DNA of 42,171 nt from JAKSCF01 sp028279945 (GTDB lineage Bacteria; Bacillota; Clostridia; Peptostreptococcales; JAAYPU01), in contig JANQMT010000174.1 in NCBI GenBank assembly GCA_028279945.1, positions 1 to 42,171 of the forward strand, written 5' to 3'. The notes under the pieces are model-generated. The model did not search any database. It saw only the letters and a program-made list of their open reading frames with translations, and was not told the DNA's origin. The translations under genes and the position numbers were made by a program. Shown piece after piece: positions 8,577 through 15,959 of the stretch. Position 1 is the stretch's first letter. Each line of letters opens with the position of its first letter.

Positions 8577-8720
8577 CTAAGAAACTAAGCTCCCATATAA
8601 ACATATAAGAGTGCGTTTATCTTCTTTTCACATTTGAAAGTTGTCCTATAATATTAAACTTATTTTAGGTTCCATGATTTATTTATGTTTACTAAATTAT
8701 TCCATTATTATTCTATAGCA

Positions 8721-8748
8721 AAAACTCTATCTCGTCGAATAGAGTTTT
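8721..8748 (-). terminator. Hairpin terminator between the FRG and HEPN genes
   Basis: AAAACTCTAT-8 bases-ATAGAGTTTT forms a 10-bp stem followed by T in both directions (TTTTTGC on the minus strand, TTTTTAAT on the plus). It lies 180 bp past the FRG gene's stop. The 354-bp gap around it also holds a 25-bp repeat and an inverted repeat, and no gene. Confidence 0.65.
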
Positions 8749-8831
8749 TAATATGTGTAAATACTTATTAATTTTATATGTCTTTGTATTTTTCTTATTA
8801 TTATCGCAATCCTATGATACGGTTCATAATA

Positions 8832-8856
8832 TCATATCCTAAATTACTATCTAATT
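8832..8856. repeat. 25-bp repeat, copy 2
   Basis: Identical to 2517-2541. Here it touches the inverted repeat at 8859-8901, two bases away, in a gap between two cargo genes. Confidence 0.8.
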
Positions 8857-8858
8857 TT

Positions 8859-8901
8859 ACTTCCCATTATAGACATACTTAGTTTATGGATAATGGGAAG
8901 T
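8859..8901. repeat. Inverted repeat ACTTCCCATTAT / ATAATGGGAAGT, with relatives at 10973-11025 and 12119-12138
   Basis: A perfect 12-bp stem with a 19-base loop lies 30 bp past the FRG gene. There is no T-run, so it is a poor terminator. The right arm (TATGGATAATGGGAAGT) and part of the loop (TAGACAT) recur in the next gap upstream. Confidence 0.65.
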
Positions 8902-8930
8902 GAAATATATTATTTTCTTTAAAATATTTT

Positions 8931-10919
8931 TCATATAATTTGAAATGAAAATTCATATTCCACAGTAGGTCCGATGCCAATTCGGTTTACATATGTACCT
9001 GTTAGGTTTTCGTATTCAATCCCTGCCTTTGCACTAAACGTTTTGGGCTGAACATTTGGCAATGAAAGAGAAATATCCCCTTTATATGCTCCCACAGGAT
9101 AACCTTTTCCTTTTTTAGACATTTGCGGAAATTGAAATAATCCATTCAAGACAGCTGCTTTACCTTGTGAATGTAATTTCCCTTTATCATCTCTTATAGA
9201 AAGTAATAAAACAGCATCATCAAATAGGTTTGTTTTACCGCTAACTGAAAAAGTATTGTCATCATTTATTGATACAATTTCATTGAATTCAACCTCAAGA
9301 GCAGTTTCACTAATCGGAATTGTTTGCGTATACTGATACTTATCCTTCTTTATCAAATCTATATCAATATTTTTATAGTCATCAGCATCAACACCTAATT
9401 TTGATTCCCAATGCGCATGCTGACTTAATATTAGGTCAATATGCTTTTTAATATCTGTAATGCAACTGTTTATCTGATATTTAAGAGAACGTTCATTTAA
9501 GCTATCCTTCTCACACCATAAGTGTAGATTATCCAACGAGCAAAATAAGGAATCATATAAATCTAGATATTCATCAAAGTCAGCATTTCTTGAATGACCA
9601 AAATCACTATTAATAAGAAAGGCTTTCGTAATGAATTTCTGGTGTGTAGCTATAAGTGTTTTTAACATTATAATATCATCTGTATTATTTGCTTTTAGAA
9701 TTTCTAGAACTACGGAATATACATTGTCCAAATTCTTTTTGTAGCCAACTAATAGCAATTTATCGTCTTGAAAAACGTGCTTCAAATAATAATCTGATAA
9801 GGTGCTATATGATTCATCATATTTGTAATAATATTCGTCATTTTCGATTTCCTTCAAGTTAAAAGGTCTATGCTTTTTATCTAAAGTTGGGTTAATCCAT
9901 TGCGCTCTAAAAATCCAATTACGCATTATATAGTCATCGCCATTTTTAGCAACATATAGCCAAACAACATCATAATTTTTTTGGTATATCTTAATTGCAT
10001 TAAATGCCACTACTTTAATCTGATCTATTGTCAATAATTTTTTAATTGTGATAATTACAGATATTCTTTTTGAAAATACTGTACTGACATCTTTCTCTTC
10101 AATAACACTAAATGACCCGTCTACTGATCTGTTTGCTTTCTTATATTTAGCTTTAAGATAATTTGCTACTGAAGGGAGTTCTGGATAAACTGTAATTTCG
10201 TTAATATTGTGTTTTTCATCCAATTCGTTTTTTACATACTCTTTATACTCGTATGGAATTTTTATTACCATTGAATGTACGACGGTATCAAGAGATATAA
10301 GATTTGGTAATATTTTATTATCTTCAAGTTTATTACCACATATAACAAAAGTCCCTTTTTGATTAAAAAGTCTGTTATTACTTTTTTGCAATCTGTCACA
10401 ATGTTTAATGAAAACTGGATTAGAAATCATGTCGCAAATCTCGTCAACACTAATATATTCACTATATTCTTTTAGATATGCTTTGCACAGGTCATCTATA
10501 TTATTGGGTTCAATTGTTGCTAACAAGGATAATGCTTTTGCTTCTTTACTATCTAAATCATATTGTTTAGGTAAGTAAACATAAACGTTTCCAGCACTTT
10601 TATCATCACTATTTTGCACAGCAAAAAACAGCGCTATTAGTGGGTCAATCGTAACATCAACTAATCTTGTAGGGATACTGTAATGCTGCATCTTTGATAG
10701 TTTTTCAATAGGCGATTTCAATCCTGTAAAATCGGTGCTTGCCATATCAAGTGCATCATGATACATTTTTGATTCATTAATTCTATAACCTTCGTCCCTT
10801 GCAATTGATGGAGGCATAGTCTTATGTTTTTCTAATTGGCCACGGAAATATATATTAGTATACGCACTAAAGCGATTTAGAATATGTAGATATTTATCAA
10901 TTGAATTAGCTTGTTCCAT
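8931..10919 (-). CDS. FRG-domain protein (662 aa), probable defense gene
   Basis: The N-terminal ~125 residues are a clear FRG domain: IYFRGQ (about 17-22), then PPSIAR, then MQHYSIPTRLVDVTIDP followed by LIALFFAVQ. FRG is named from its Phe-Arg-Gly motif and is found in many phage-defense and mobile-element proteins; its activity is not well established. The remaining ~530 residues are long, charged and without membrane segments, ending in a beta-rich region (ISVRDDKG-like repeats, PTVEYEFSF); I do not recognise that part. The ATG at 10919 has a GGGAG site upstream. It follows the DUF4238 gene by 130 bp in the same direction with an imperfect inverted repeat in between. Confidence 0.75.
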   Translation of the reverse strand: MEQANSIDKYLHILNRFSAYTNIYFRGQLEKHKTMPPSIARDEGYRINESKMYHDALDMASTDFTGLKSPIEKLSKMQHYSIPTRLVDVTIDPLIALFFAVQNSDDKSAGNVYVYLPKQYDLDSKEAKALSLLATIEPNNIDDLCKAYLKEYSEYISVDEICDMISNPVFIKHCDRLQKSNNRLFNQKGTFVICGNKLEDNKILPNLISLDTVVHSMVIKIPYEYKEYVKNELDEKHNINEITVYPELPSVANYLKAKYKKANRSVDGSFSVIEEKDVSTVFSKRISVIITIKKLLTIDQIKVVAFNAIKIYQKNYDVVWLYVAKNGDDYIMRNWIFRAQWINPTLDKKHRPFNLKEIENDEYYYKYDESYSTLSDYYLKHVFQDDKLLLVGYKKNLDNVYSVVLEILKANNTDDIIMLKTLIATHQKFITKAFLINSDFGHSRNADFDEYLDLYDSLFCSLDNLHLWCEKDSLNERSLKYQINSCITDIKKHIDLILSQHAHWESKLGVDADDYKNIDIDLIKKDKYQYTQTIPISETALEVEFNEIVSINDDNTFSVSGKTNLFDDAVLLLSIRDDKGKLHSQGKAAVLNGLFQFPQMSKKGKGYPVGAYKGDISLSLPNVQPKTFSAKAGIEYENLTGTYVNRIGIGPTVEYEFSFQII

Positions 10920-10972
10920 AACAAATATAACTCCCTTAAATATTATTTATTATTCAAAAGTGTAGATATTCA

Positions 10973-11025
10973 ATTTCCCATTCTAGACATTAAGAACTTG
11001 TAGCAAATTATGGATAATGAGAAGT
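10973..11025. repeat. Imperfect inverted repeat related to 8859-8901
   Basis: The left arm ATTTCCCATTCTAGACAT and right arm TATGGATAATGAGAAGT match the outer parts of the 8859-8901 repeat with a few changes, around a longer loop. It occupies the gap between the FRG start and the DUF4238 stop. Confidence 0.55.
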
Positions 11026-11049
11026 TTGCAAACTATTTTAAGTTTTTCG

Positions 11050-12066
11050 TTATTCCTTAATTTCTTTTTCATATTTTGTTTGTTCAATATACCAATCTTT
11101 CAGAGCTTTATTTTCTTGATTATAAATCTCAGCACTTACTTTCCTTGGACGCAATTTTAGCATTCCTTTAAGCGGTTTTCTAGCAAATATATACCTATGC
11201 GCATGTTCAATGATAAATCTTTGTAGTAATAACCCATACTCATATGAATAATCCAATAGACAGCTTTTTCTGTGATTACCGATTTGGGAATATAAGATAT
11301 GCTTTGGTGTCAATGGAAAAATGATTTCACCATTTTTCTTTCCCCAGCCACCCTTAAAGTCATAATGGTTCTTGTCACGGTAGTTTAAACAAATTACTGG
11401 GTCATCGCTGGTGGGCCATTCAATTTCATTTGGTGCATGTATAATGTGCCACTGGTGGTTATTTAAAATTTCAATAGTTTTTGTTAGTAAATGTTTTAAA
11501 GCAAAAAAATACATGCCTTTGCCTACAAGAGAATTCACAGTCATGATCCCATTATTATCATCACACTTTACCTTCATCGGAATAAGACTTGTGTCAGTAT
11601 TAAAAGTTATATTTGATGGAATAAATTCAGGTCTCTCTATTTCAGTTTTAATTTTTTCTAATGTTTCTTGAAATAATAACGGCATTTCTGTTCGCCATCT
11701 GGCTAACAATTCATTTAACCTAGCAGGAGTTCTCAACTGTTGAGCTGCCATAAACCTTATTAAACATTGCCAATCACTAGTATTTAATCGACTATTATTT
11801 TTCACTTTTTCAAAAACATCTTTAACAGGCATTTCAAATTGAGCATTAAACCATTGCTCTATATCATCAATCTTCTGACCGTTAATCTCTCTTGTATAAA
11901 AATCCTTATGATAAGCTATTTTTTTTATTGCTTTCTTTCTCCATAAAGGAACATTTTTATCCGAAACTAAAATATTGTATACATATAAAGATTTTTCATT
12001 ATCATCACTCCAGTTTTTCAAATAGAACTGTGGAACATAATGGTTATTATGTGTTATTTGTTGCAT
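11050..12066 (-). CDS. DUF4238-family protein (338 aa)
   Basis: The N-terminus NNHYVPQFYLKNW (residues ~6-18) is the hallmark of DUF4238, a family common on mobile elements and in defense islands with no established activity. Further family-like segments are AAQQLRTPARL (about 109-119) and WPTSDDPVICLN (about 217-228). The protein is soluble with no signal peptide. The ATG at 12066 has AAGGAGG 7 bp upstream. It sits between the TIR module and the FRG gene, all in one direction. The ~135-bp gap above it suggests a possible separate promoter or a recombined junction. Confidence 0.75.
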   Translation of the reverse strand: MQQITHNNHYVPQFYLKNWSDDNEKSLYVYNILVSDKNVPLWRKKAIKKIAYHKDFYTREINGQKIDDIEQWFNAQFEMPVKDVFEKVKNNSRLNTSDWQCLIRFMAAQQLRTPARLNELLARWRTEMPLLFQETLEKIKTEIERPEFIPSNITFNTDTSLIPMKVKCDDNNGIMTVNSLVGKGMYFFALKHLLTKTIEILNNHQWHIIHAPNEIEWPTSDDPVICLNYRDKNHYDFKGGWGKKNGEIIFPLTPKHILYSQIGNHRKSCLLDYSYEYGLLLQRFIIEHAHRYIFARKPLKGMLKLRPRKVSAEIYNQENKALKDWYIEQTKYEKEIKE

Positions 12067-12105
12067 TCATAATGCCTCCTTAAAAAATCATAGAGTTGTA
12101 GATAT

Positions 12106-12138
12106 AATCTTATCTGTATATGGATAATGGGACGTAAG
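12106..12138 (-). repeat. Recurring intergenic motif TATGGATAATGGGACGT inside a small hairpin
   Basis: This copy of the GGATAATGGGA motif is enclosed by a different 7-bp stem (AATCTTA/TAAGATT). It lies ~65 bp past the TIR gene's stop and ~50 bp before the DUF4238 start. Confidence 0.45.
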
Positions 12139-12202
12139 ATTAAATCATACTAACTGATTAACTAATATTCCCAGTATGTCGTGCCACGCTAAACATATCC
12201 TT

Positions 12203-12676
12203 TCATAAAGTATTCATAAATCCCGTTATTTCTTCCCAGTTCCATTCTACAACTTTTTGTCCCTTAAGTTCTGGAGGAATAGCCCCCCGTCTATTACTAC
12301 TTTTATAGGCATGAACACCAATTATAGGTATGCCTTCTTCAACTGCACATTTAATTTCCCAGCGTTGTCCATCAGCCTTCCAGGTCTTGTTACTTATTAA
12401 AGCTATTATTCCATCACTATTCCTAATTTCTTCTCTACAATGTGTTTTCCATGCATTATCCCAAGCTTCATAAACTGAGCAGTCTCTAAACTCAAATGGC
12501 GACAGTGAATTTTCCGCTTGTCCAACAAATAAATCTCTTATATTAGAATCTTCTATAGCAAAACTAATAAATATTTTCTTTTTGCTAGTTTCTTTAAACA
12601 AGGCAACCAGTCCTAAAGTTCCCAAAAGGGTCAGAAGCAATTTATTCTCTTTCATAATTTTAATTAATGAATTCAT
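12203..12676 (-). CDS. Membrane-anchored ThsB-like TIR protein (157 aa)
   Basis: After a hydrophobic N-terminal segment (about residues 11-27, LLLTLLGTLGLVALF) the protein has a TIR-like domain of the DUF1863/ThsB type: KKIFISFAIED at 33-43, VGQAEN, SPFEFRD, an SDGIIALIS strand (87-95) and RWEIKCA with the putative catalytic Glu107. In Thoeris defense, ThsB proteins detect phage and make a nucleotide signal from NAD+; whether this one does is inferred from fold and the conserved Glu. A single anchor suggests a membrane site of action. GAGGAGG precedes the ATG. It is the third gene of a three-gene TIR unit and follows the TIR-RipA gene by 129 bp. Confidence 0.75.
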   Translation of the reverse strand: MNSLIKIMKENKLLLTLLGTLGLVALFKETSKKKIFISFAIEDSNIRDLFVGQAENSLSPFEFRDCSVYEAWDNAWKTHCREEIRNSDGIIALISNKTWKADGQRWEIKCAVEEGIPIIGVHAYKSSNRRGAIPPELKGQKVVEWNWEEITGFMNTL

Positions 12677-12805
12677 TATTTAAGCTTGCCTCCTCAAAAA
12701 ACAAGAAAGCATTGACAAGCGTATGAGAAAAACACACTACACCAAGCTCTCAAATTTCGTAATAGATAATAAAGCTTTTTATTACTTATACCCAATCTTT
12801 CTACT

Positions 12806-13663
12806 CTACTTTATAAATAAAAGAGGATCGACAATGGTTTCCACAAGATACAGGGCCTCAATAAGACTAGATTGCCATACTACTGTAACTACCGTCAGCA
12901 CCAGTATCAATAAACCGAAATAAAATGGTACGTTTTTTTCTGTAGAAGTAAATGATTTATACTTCTTAGGGCGCAAACCTTTTCCAAGGGATATCCATTC
13001 TGCAGAATATATTTGAGCATTAAGATTTTGTTCTAATCGTAGAATAACATCAAATTTAGCTTTATTCAGCTTGCCATAATTATCGATAAGATTTCTCCAT
13101 GAATTACATAGTAGCAAACCAACAACCGAAAAACCATATAATATTCCTATAGATTCAGAATTAATTGTTCCAGTTTTGACTAAAAGACTAGCGATAGTGA
13201 TCAAGCTTCCGATTACCGTGATGAAAAAAGCATTTGTCTTTTGTCTTCTTTGAATTAAACTTTCTGATGATTCGACCATTAATTTATATAAATCAAGGAT
13301 ATCTTTGCTATCAGACGAAAAGCAAGCTTCAAATTCATCGCTTAGTTCATATATTGACTTCAATCTTGAAATAGAATCTGTATCTTCACTGTTCGCATTT
13401 AGGTTGATTATTTCTTTGTTAACTTCTTTTGCCTTTTCAATCTCCCATTTTGCATTAATTGACTCCTCGCATGATTTAGGATTAAAAACAATAATAGCCT
13501 CAGATTGGTATATCGCATTCATTGCTTTTTGTTTCCAATGATCATTGTTTGAACTATCCAAGAAGATAAGTTTAAATTTTATAGACAAATCATTTTCAAT
13601 TTTCTTCAACTTGCTCTTTGCAAGTCTCCTGTCTTTAAACCTGTGTATAACAAATAATTTCAT
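12806..13663 (-). CDS. TIR-like domain fused to a RipA-like multi-pass membrane protein (285 aa)
   Basis: Residues 1-100 look like a TIR-type domain: KLFVIHRF at the start, SEAIIVFNPKS (54-64) and KWEIEKA with a candidate catalytic Glu74. Residues ~143-190 hold two membrane segments (AFFITVIGSLITIASLLV and GILYGFSVVGLLL). They are followed by SWRNLIDNYGKLNKAKFDVI and a nearby EW, the pattern I know from RipA-family oligomeric membrane proteins, then another hydrophobic segment at about 250-272. By analogy with other TIR systems the membrane part may be the effector, triggered by a TIR signal. The gene follows the first TIR gene by only 17 bp, so the two are co-transcribed; TAAGGAG near the previous stop is its ribosome binding site. 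Confidence 0.65.
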   Translation of the reverse strand: MKLFVIHRFKDRRLAKSKLKKIENDLSIKFKLIFLDSSNNDHWKQKAMNAIYQSEAIIVFNPKSCEESINAKWEIEKAKEVNKEIINLNANSEDTDSISRLKSIYELSDEFEACFSSDSKDILDLYKLMVESSESLIQRRQKTNAFFITVIGSLITIASLLVKTGTINSESIGILYGFSVVGLLLCNSWRNLIDNYGKLNKAKFDVILRLEQNLNAQIYSAEWISLGKGLRPKKYKSFTSTEKNVPFYFGLLILVLTVVTVVWQSSLIEALYLVETIVDPLLFIK

Positions 13664-13680
13664 AACTAAAATTAATCTCC

Positions 13681-14073
13681 TTATCGGCTACCACGGATTA
13701 ATATTTTCAGATTTTGCCATGTCCATTTATATACCTTGTCTGTTGTTGATGCAGATGTTGGCTTAGTACAATATTTATCAGGATAAGCTGCTAACAAAAA
13801 ATAGGGTTTACCTTTTTCTTTAGCAATTGATAATTCGGCAGCTACACCAGAAGCAGTATGAGTCGCTGTTCCACATAGAACTATAACAACATCAACATTA
13901 TCCATACGACGACGAACCTTTTCTTTCCAATCGCCAGTCAAATGTTCTTTAACAGAATTGTCTTTAAAATCAAATGGGCTATCAGCTAATTTAGCCTGAC
14001 CAGCTAACATTTTTTTGGTACCCTCATCATGGTCAATGTCAAAACTAATAAAAGCTCTTTTCTTGATTATCAT
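13681..14073 (-). CDS. ThsB-like TIR protein (130 aa), first gene of the TIR module
   Basis: This is a compact stand-alone TIR-like domain of the DUF1863/ThsB type: KKRAFISFDIDHDE at 4-17, AGQAK, SPFDFKDNSV (32-41), VDVVIVLCGTATH (60-72) and a candidate catalytic Glu80 in VAAELSIAKE. At 130 residues it is short for the family, with little after the last strand. No membrane segment. In type I Thoeris a TIR protein of this kind signals to ThsA; no ThsA-like SIR2 or macro-domain gene is present here. GGAG precedes the ATG. It is transcribed from a good promoter at 14298-14326, with a ~220-base leader, ahead of the TIR-RipA gene. Confidence 0.75.
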   Translation of the reverse strand: MIIKKRAFISFDIDHDEGTKKMLAGQAKLADSPFDFKDNSVKEHLTGDWKEKVRRRMDNVDVVIVLCGTATHTASGVAAELSIAKEKGKPYFLLAAYPDKYCTKPTSASTTDKVYKWTWQNLKILIRGSR

Positions 14074-14553
14074 TTCTAACTCTCCTTTCTGATTTGATGA
14101 TTTATTTTATCTAATTATCGAAGCAAAGTAAGGGTACTAGAAGCTTAACAATAGTCACTTAACATTTATTTTAACTTCGCATTATTAGACATAATTATTT
14201 CTAAAAAAAAGCTCAACAATATATCCACTGTCAAACTAGTTCTGTCTATTATATATACATTACCCCCTACATAATTAACCTTTAATCCTTAAGTTTAATT
14301 ATACGGCAAATTATGTAAATATACAATATTTTGTCAGATTATCTTTTATTTGAAAAAAATAAAGCAAAAAGAGTTTCGTTTCCTATGATTTAAATAAACG
14401 ATTATAAAATACTTTGGATTAAAAAAAAAGCTGTTATTGAAATATGTAGCTAGTAATTATGCGAAGCTTATGATAGGAGAAAATAGGGTTATTAACGAAG
14501 CTAGCATTATTAGTGAATATTTAAATACAAATACAAGGGCTTGTTAAAAGTAA
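14074..14553. other. Gene-free leader and flank at the right of the cargo
   Basis: Apart from the promoter at 14298-14326, I see no gene here. The likely transcript has a ~220-base 5' leader. GCATTATTAGACATAATT (about 14180) resembles the left arm of the repeat at 8859-8901, which suggests a further decayed copy. Confidence 0.45.
14298..14326 (-). promoter_or_regulatory. Strong sigma-A promoter of the TIR module
   Basis: On the minus strand TTGTAT (14326-14321), a 17-bp spacer and a perfect TATAAT (14303-14298). It lies about 220 bp before the first TIR gene. Confidence 0.7.
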
Positions 14554-14588
14554 AAATCCACTTTTCATATATATTGAAAGGTGGATTT
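14554..14588 (-). terminator. Hairpin with T-run near the right transposon end
   Basis: AAATCCACTTTTCA/TGAAAGGTGGATTT is a 14-bp stem with one G-U pair; on the minus strand TTTTTACTTTT follows. It could stop transcription entering the cargo from the tRNA. Confidence 0.65.
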
Positions 14589-14590
14589 CT

Positions 14591-14665
14591 TGTGGAACCA
14601 TAAATTTTCCTTGAAGAAAAGGAAGCATATCCTTTCCAAACGGAAAATTTATGGGTATTGCAACA
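14591..14665 (-). repeat. Right end of the Tn7-like element
   Basis: Reading inward from 14665 (minus strand) the end begins TGTTGCAATACC and contains CCATAAATTTTCC (14654-14642). A second CCATAAATTTTCC lies at 14598-14610 in the opposite orientation, so the two can form a long hairpin, with a small inner stem (AAAGGA/TCCTTT). The match to the left end (3660-3711) in inverted orientation defines the element. Confidence 0.7.
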
Positions 14666-14693
14666 AAAAGGTAAGGACATCGAGGCTTGCTTT

Positions 14694-14769
14694 TGGCACT
14701 CCCGAGATGATTCGAACATCCGACGCACGGTTTAGGAAACCGACGCTCTATCCCCTGAGCTACGGGAGC
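14694..14769 (-). tRNA. tRNA-Arg (anticodon CCU)
   Basis: The 76-base gene starts GCTCCCG and ends CGGGAGT-G-CCA, so CCA is encoded. The D arm is GCTC...GAGC, the anticodon arm CGGTT-TCCTAAA-CCG gives anticodon CCT, and the T arm has GTTCGAATC. It reads AGG codons. The Tn7-like element ends 28 bp beyond its 3' end. Confidence 0.97.
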
Positions 14770-14778
14770 ATAGATTAA

Positions 14779-14819
14779 TAGGTGGTGTTAGACATCGTTA
14801 ATACCTTACACCACCTATA
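14779..14819 (-). terminator. Hairpin between dctP and tRNA-Arg
   Basis: ATAGGTGGTGT/ACACCACCTAT is an 11-bp stem around 19 bases, 65 bp past dctP. No long T-run follows, so termination may be partial. It may equally mark processing upstream of the tRNA. Confidence 0.5.
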
Positions 14820-14883
14820 TATATTACAATTATTATGATTCTATGTCAAATGTCAAAGTAAATTGGATTGTATTTACGTATCT

Positions 14884-15909
14884 TTATTTCATATTTTTAG
14901 TTATGCTGTCGAACAACTCAGCGCCAAAGTCTTCCCTAATTTCAGGCCAAACGGTTTCTCTGGCTTTTTTAGCCATAGCAGCAAGTTCTTCATCTGTAAA
15001 TTCGTATACGGTTATGCCGGCTTCTTTAAGTTTGTTCTCATATTCCTTTTCATCTTGCTCAGCAAGCTTGTATCGCTCTTGTTCAAAATTTAGCCCTATT
15101 TCTTCAATGATTCCTTTTTCTTCATCAGTAAGTTCATTCCATAAATCTAAGTTAATATATAAATACCACATTTCAAAATGATCATTGACAGGAAGGTAGT
15201 AGTTCGTCACCTCTCTTAAACTTGCATAATAACCTTCAGCGCCTCCGCCAATAGCTCCGTCTACTATACCTGTTTGAATTGCAGTAAATGTTTCAGCCCA
15301 TGGAATAGGAGTCGCTATAAATCCCAGAGATTCAGCATTCAGCTCATAGACCTTAATTCCCGGAACCCTTATTTTCATATCTTTAGGGACATTAGGATTA
15401 CCTGGTTCTTTAGGTTCTTTTGATAAAGCAATACCTCCAAAATATACCGGGTAAGATGCTATGACTTTTATGCCTTGATTTTCAAACTTTTCTTCAACAG
15501 CATTCATCAGTATGCCGCCTTTTTTAAACACTTCTCTTGCTTCATCCCAATTGGATGCCAAGTATGGTGCACCACTTATCCCTAATGATTTATCGACATT
15601 AGTACCAACCGGTGCCAGCTGCATCTCAATATCACCCATGCCGACACGTTCTTGAACAACTTGATAGTCTCCCAATTGGCTGGCTGGATAAACTTCTATG
15701 TTTATTTTGCCTTCAGTCCCTTCAGCAACTGCATCGGCAAAGCCGCGAATATCTTTATCGGCCACAGCGCCTTCAGGTCGAATATGTCCAATTTTCCATG
15801 TTCTGGTTTCCGGTTCATCCCCACCTGGAGCAGGTGACCCACATCCGCTTAAACTTGCTAATAAAATAACGGCTACTAGTATCAAACTTATTTTTTTCAT
15901 TTTTCTCAT
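14884..15909 (-). CDS. dctP: TRAP transporter substrate-binding lipoprotein DctP
   Basis: This is the extracytoplasmic solute receptor of a TRAP (tripartite ATP-independent) transporter, which delivers organic acids or related compounds to the membrane subunits. The 341-residue length is normal. A lipoprotein signal is clear: KK, hydrophobic ISLILVAVILLAS, then LSGC with the lipidated Cys at about 23. The receptor motifs KIRVPG (the substrate-contact Arg) and AETFTAIQTGIVDGAIGG are present. A strong AGGAGGAGAAGG precedes the ATG. It is the last gene of an operon with dctM, dctQ and an ornithine-cyclodeaminase-type enzyme under a sigma-54 promoter. The partner enzyme hints that the substrate is an amino acid or amino-acid-like compound; this is inference. 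Confidence 0.92.
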   Translation of the reverse strand: MRKMKKISLILVAVILLASLSGCGSPAPGGDEPETRTWKIGHIRPEGAVADKDIRGFADAVAEGTEGKINIEVYPASQLGDYQVVQERVGMGDIEMQLAPVGTNVDKSLGISGAPYLASNWDEAREVFKKGGILMNAVEEKFENQGIKVIASYPVYFGGIALSKEPKEPGNPNVPKDMKIRVPGIKVYELNAESLGFIATPIPWAETFTAIQTGIVDGAIGGGAEGYYASLREVTNYYLPVNDHFEMWYLYINLDLWNELTDEEKGIIEEIGLNFEQERYKLAEQDEKEYENKLKEAGITVYEFTDEELAAMAKKARETVWPEIREDFGAELFDSITKNMK

Positions 15910-15959
15910 ACCTTCTCCTCCTAAATACTTTTTAATCGACTAAAAATTTCATTCAAACG

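Larger units (their letters stand above)
3660..14665. mobile_element. Tn7-like transposon (11.0 kb), core deleted, inserted next to tRNA-Arg
   Basis: Both ends start with TGTT and carry matching inward-facing repeats: TGTTACAATTC then TATAAGTTTTCC at 3660-3683, and TGTTGCAATACC then CATAAATTTTCC at 14665-14642 (minus). Each end has a second CCATAAATTTTCC site (3694-3706; 14598-14610). All inner genes read on the minus strand, the left end holds TniQ/TnsD and TnsAB/TnsC remnants, and the right end lies 28 bp from the 3' end of a tRNA gene, as expected for TniQ-directed insertion. Read from the tRNA side, CTTTT precedes the right end, and G plus CTTTT follows the left end. This is close to the 5-bp duplication of Tn7 transposition but off by one base. 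No cas genes are present, so it is not a CRISPR-associated transposon as it stands. Confidence 0.72.

Noticed and set aside
13681..14073. Thoeris type I
   Set aside because: ThsB-like TIRs alone are not enough; no SIR2-SLOG ThsA gene is in the window.
3660..14665. CRISPR-associated transposon
   Set aside because: TniQ and transposon ends are present, but I see no cas gene and no array of regularly spaced repeats in the element or nearby.
14694..14769. Integrase-type island using the tRNA 3' end as attachment site
   Set aside because: No direct copy of the tRNA 3' end was seen at the other border and no tyrosine or serine integrase gene is present; the Tn7-like ends explain the boundary better.
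14843..15181. Plus-strand reading frame opposite dctP
   Set aside because: It has no ribosome binding site and is the shadow of the well-supported dctP frame; the same holds for other frames opposite dctM, htpG, the aco genes and the activators.
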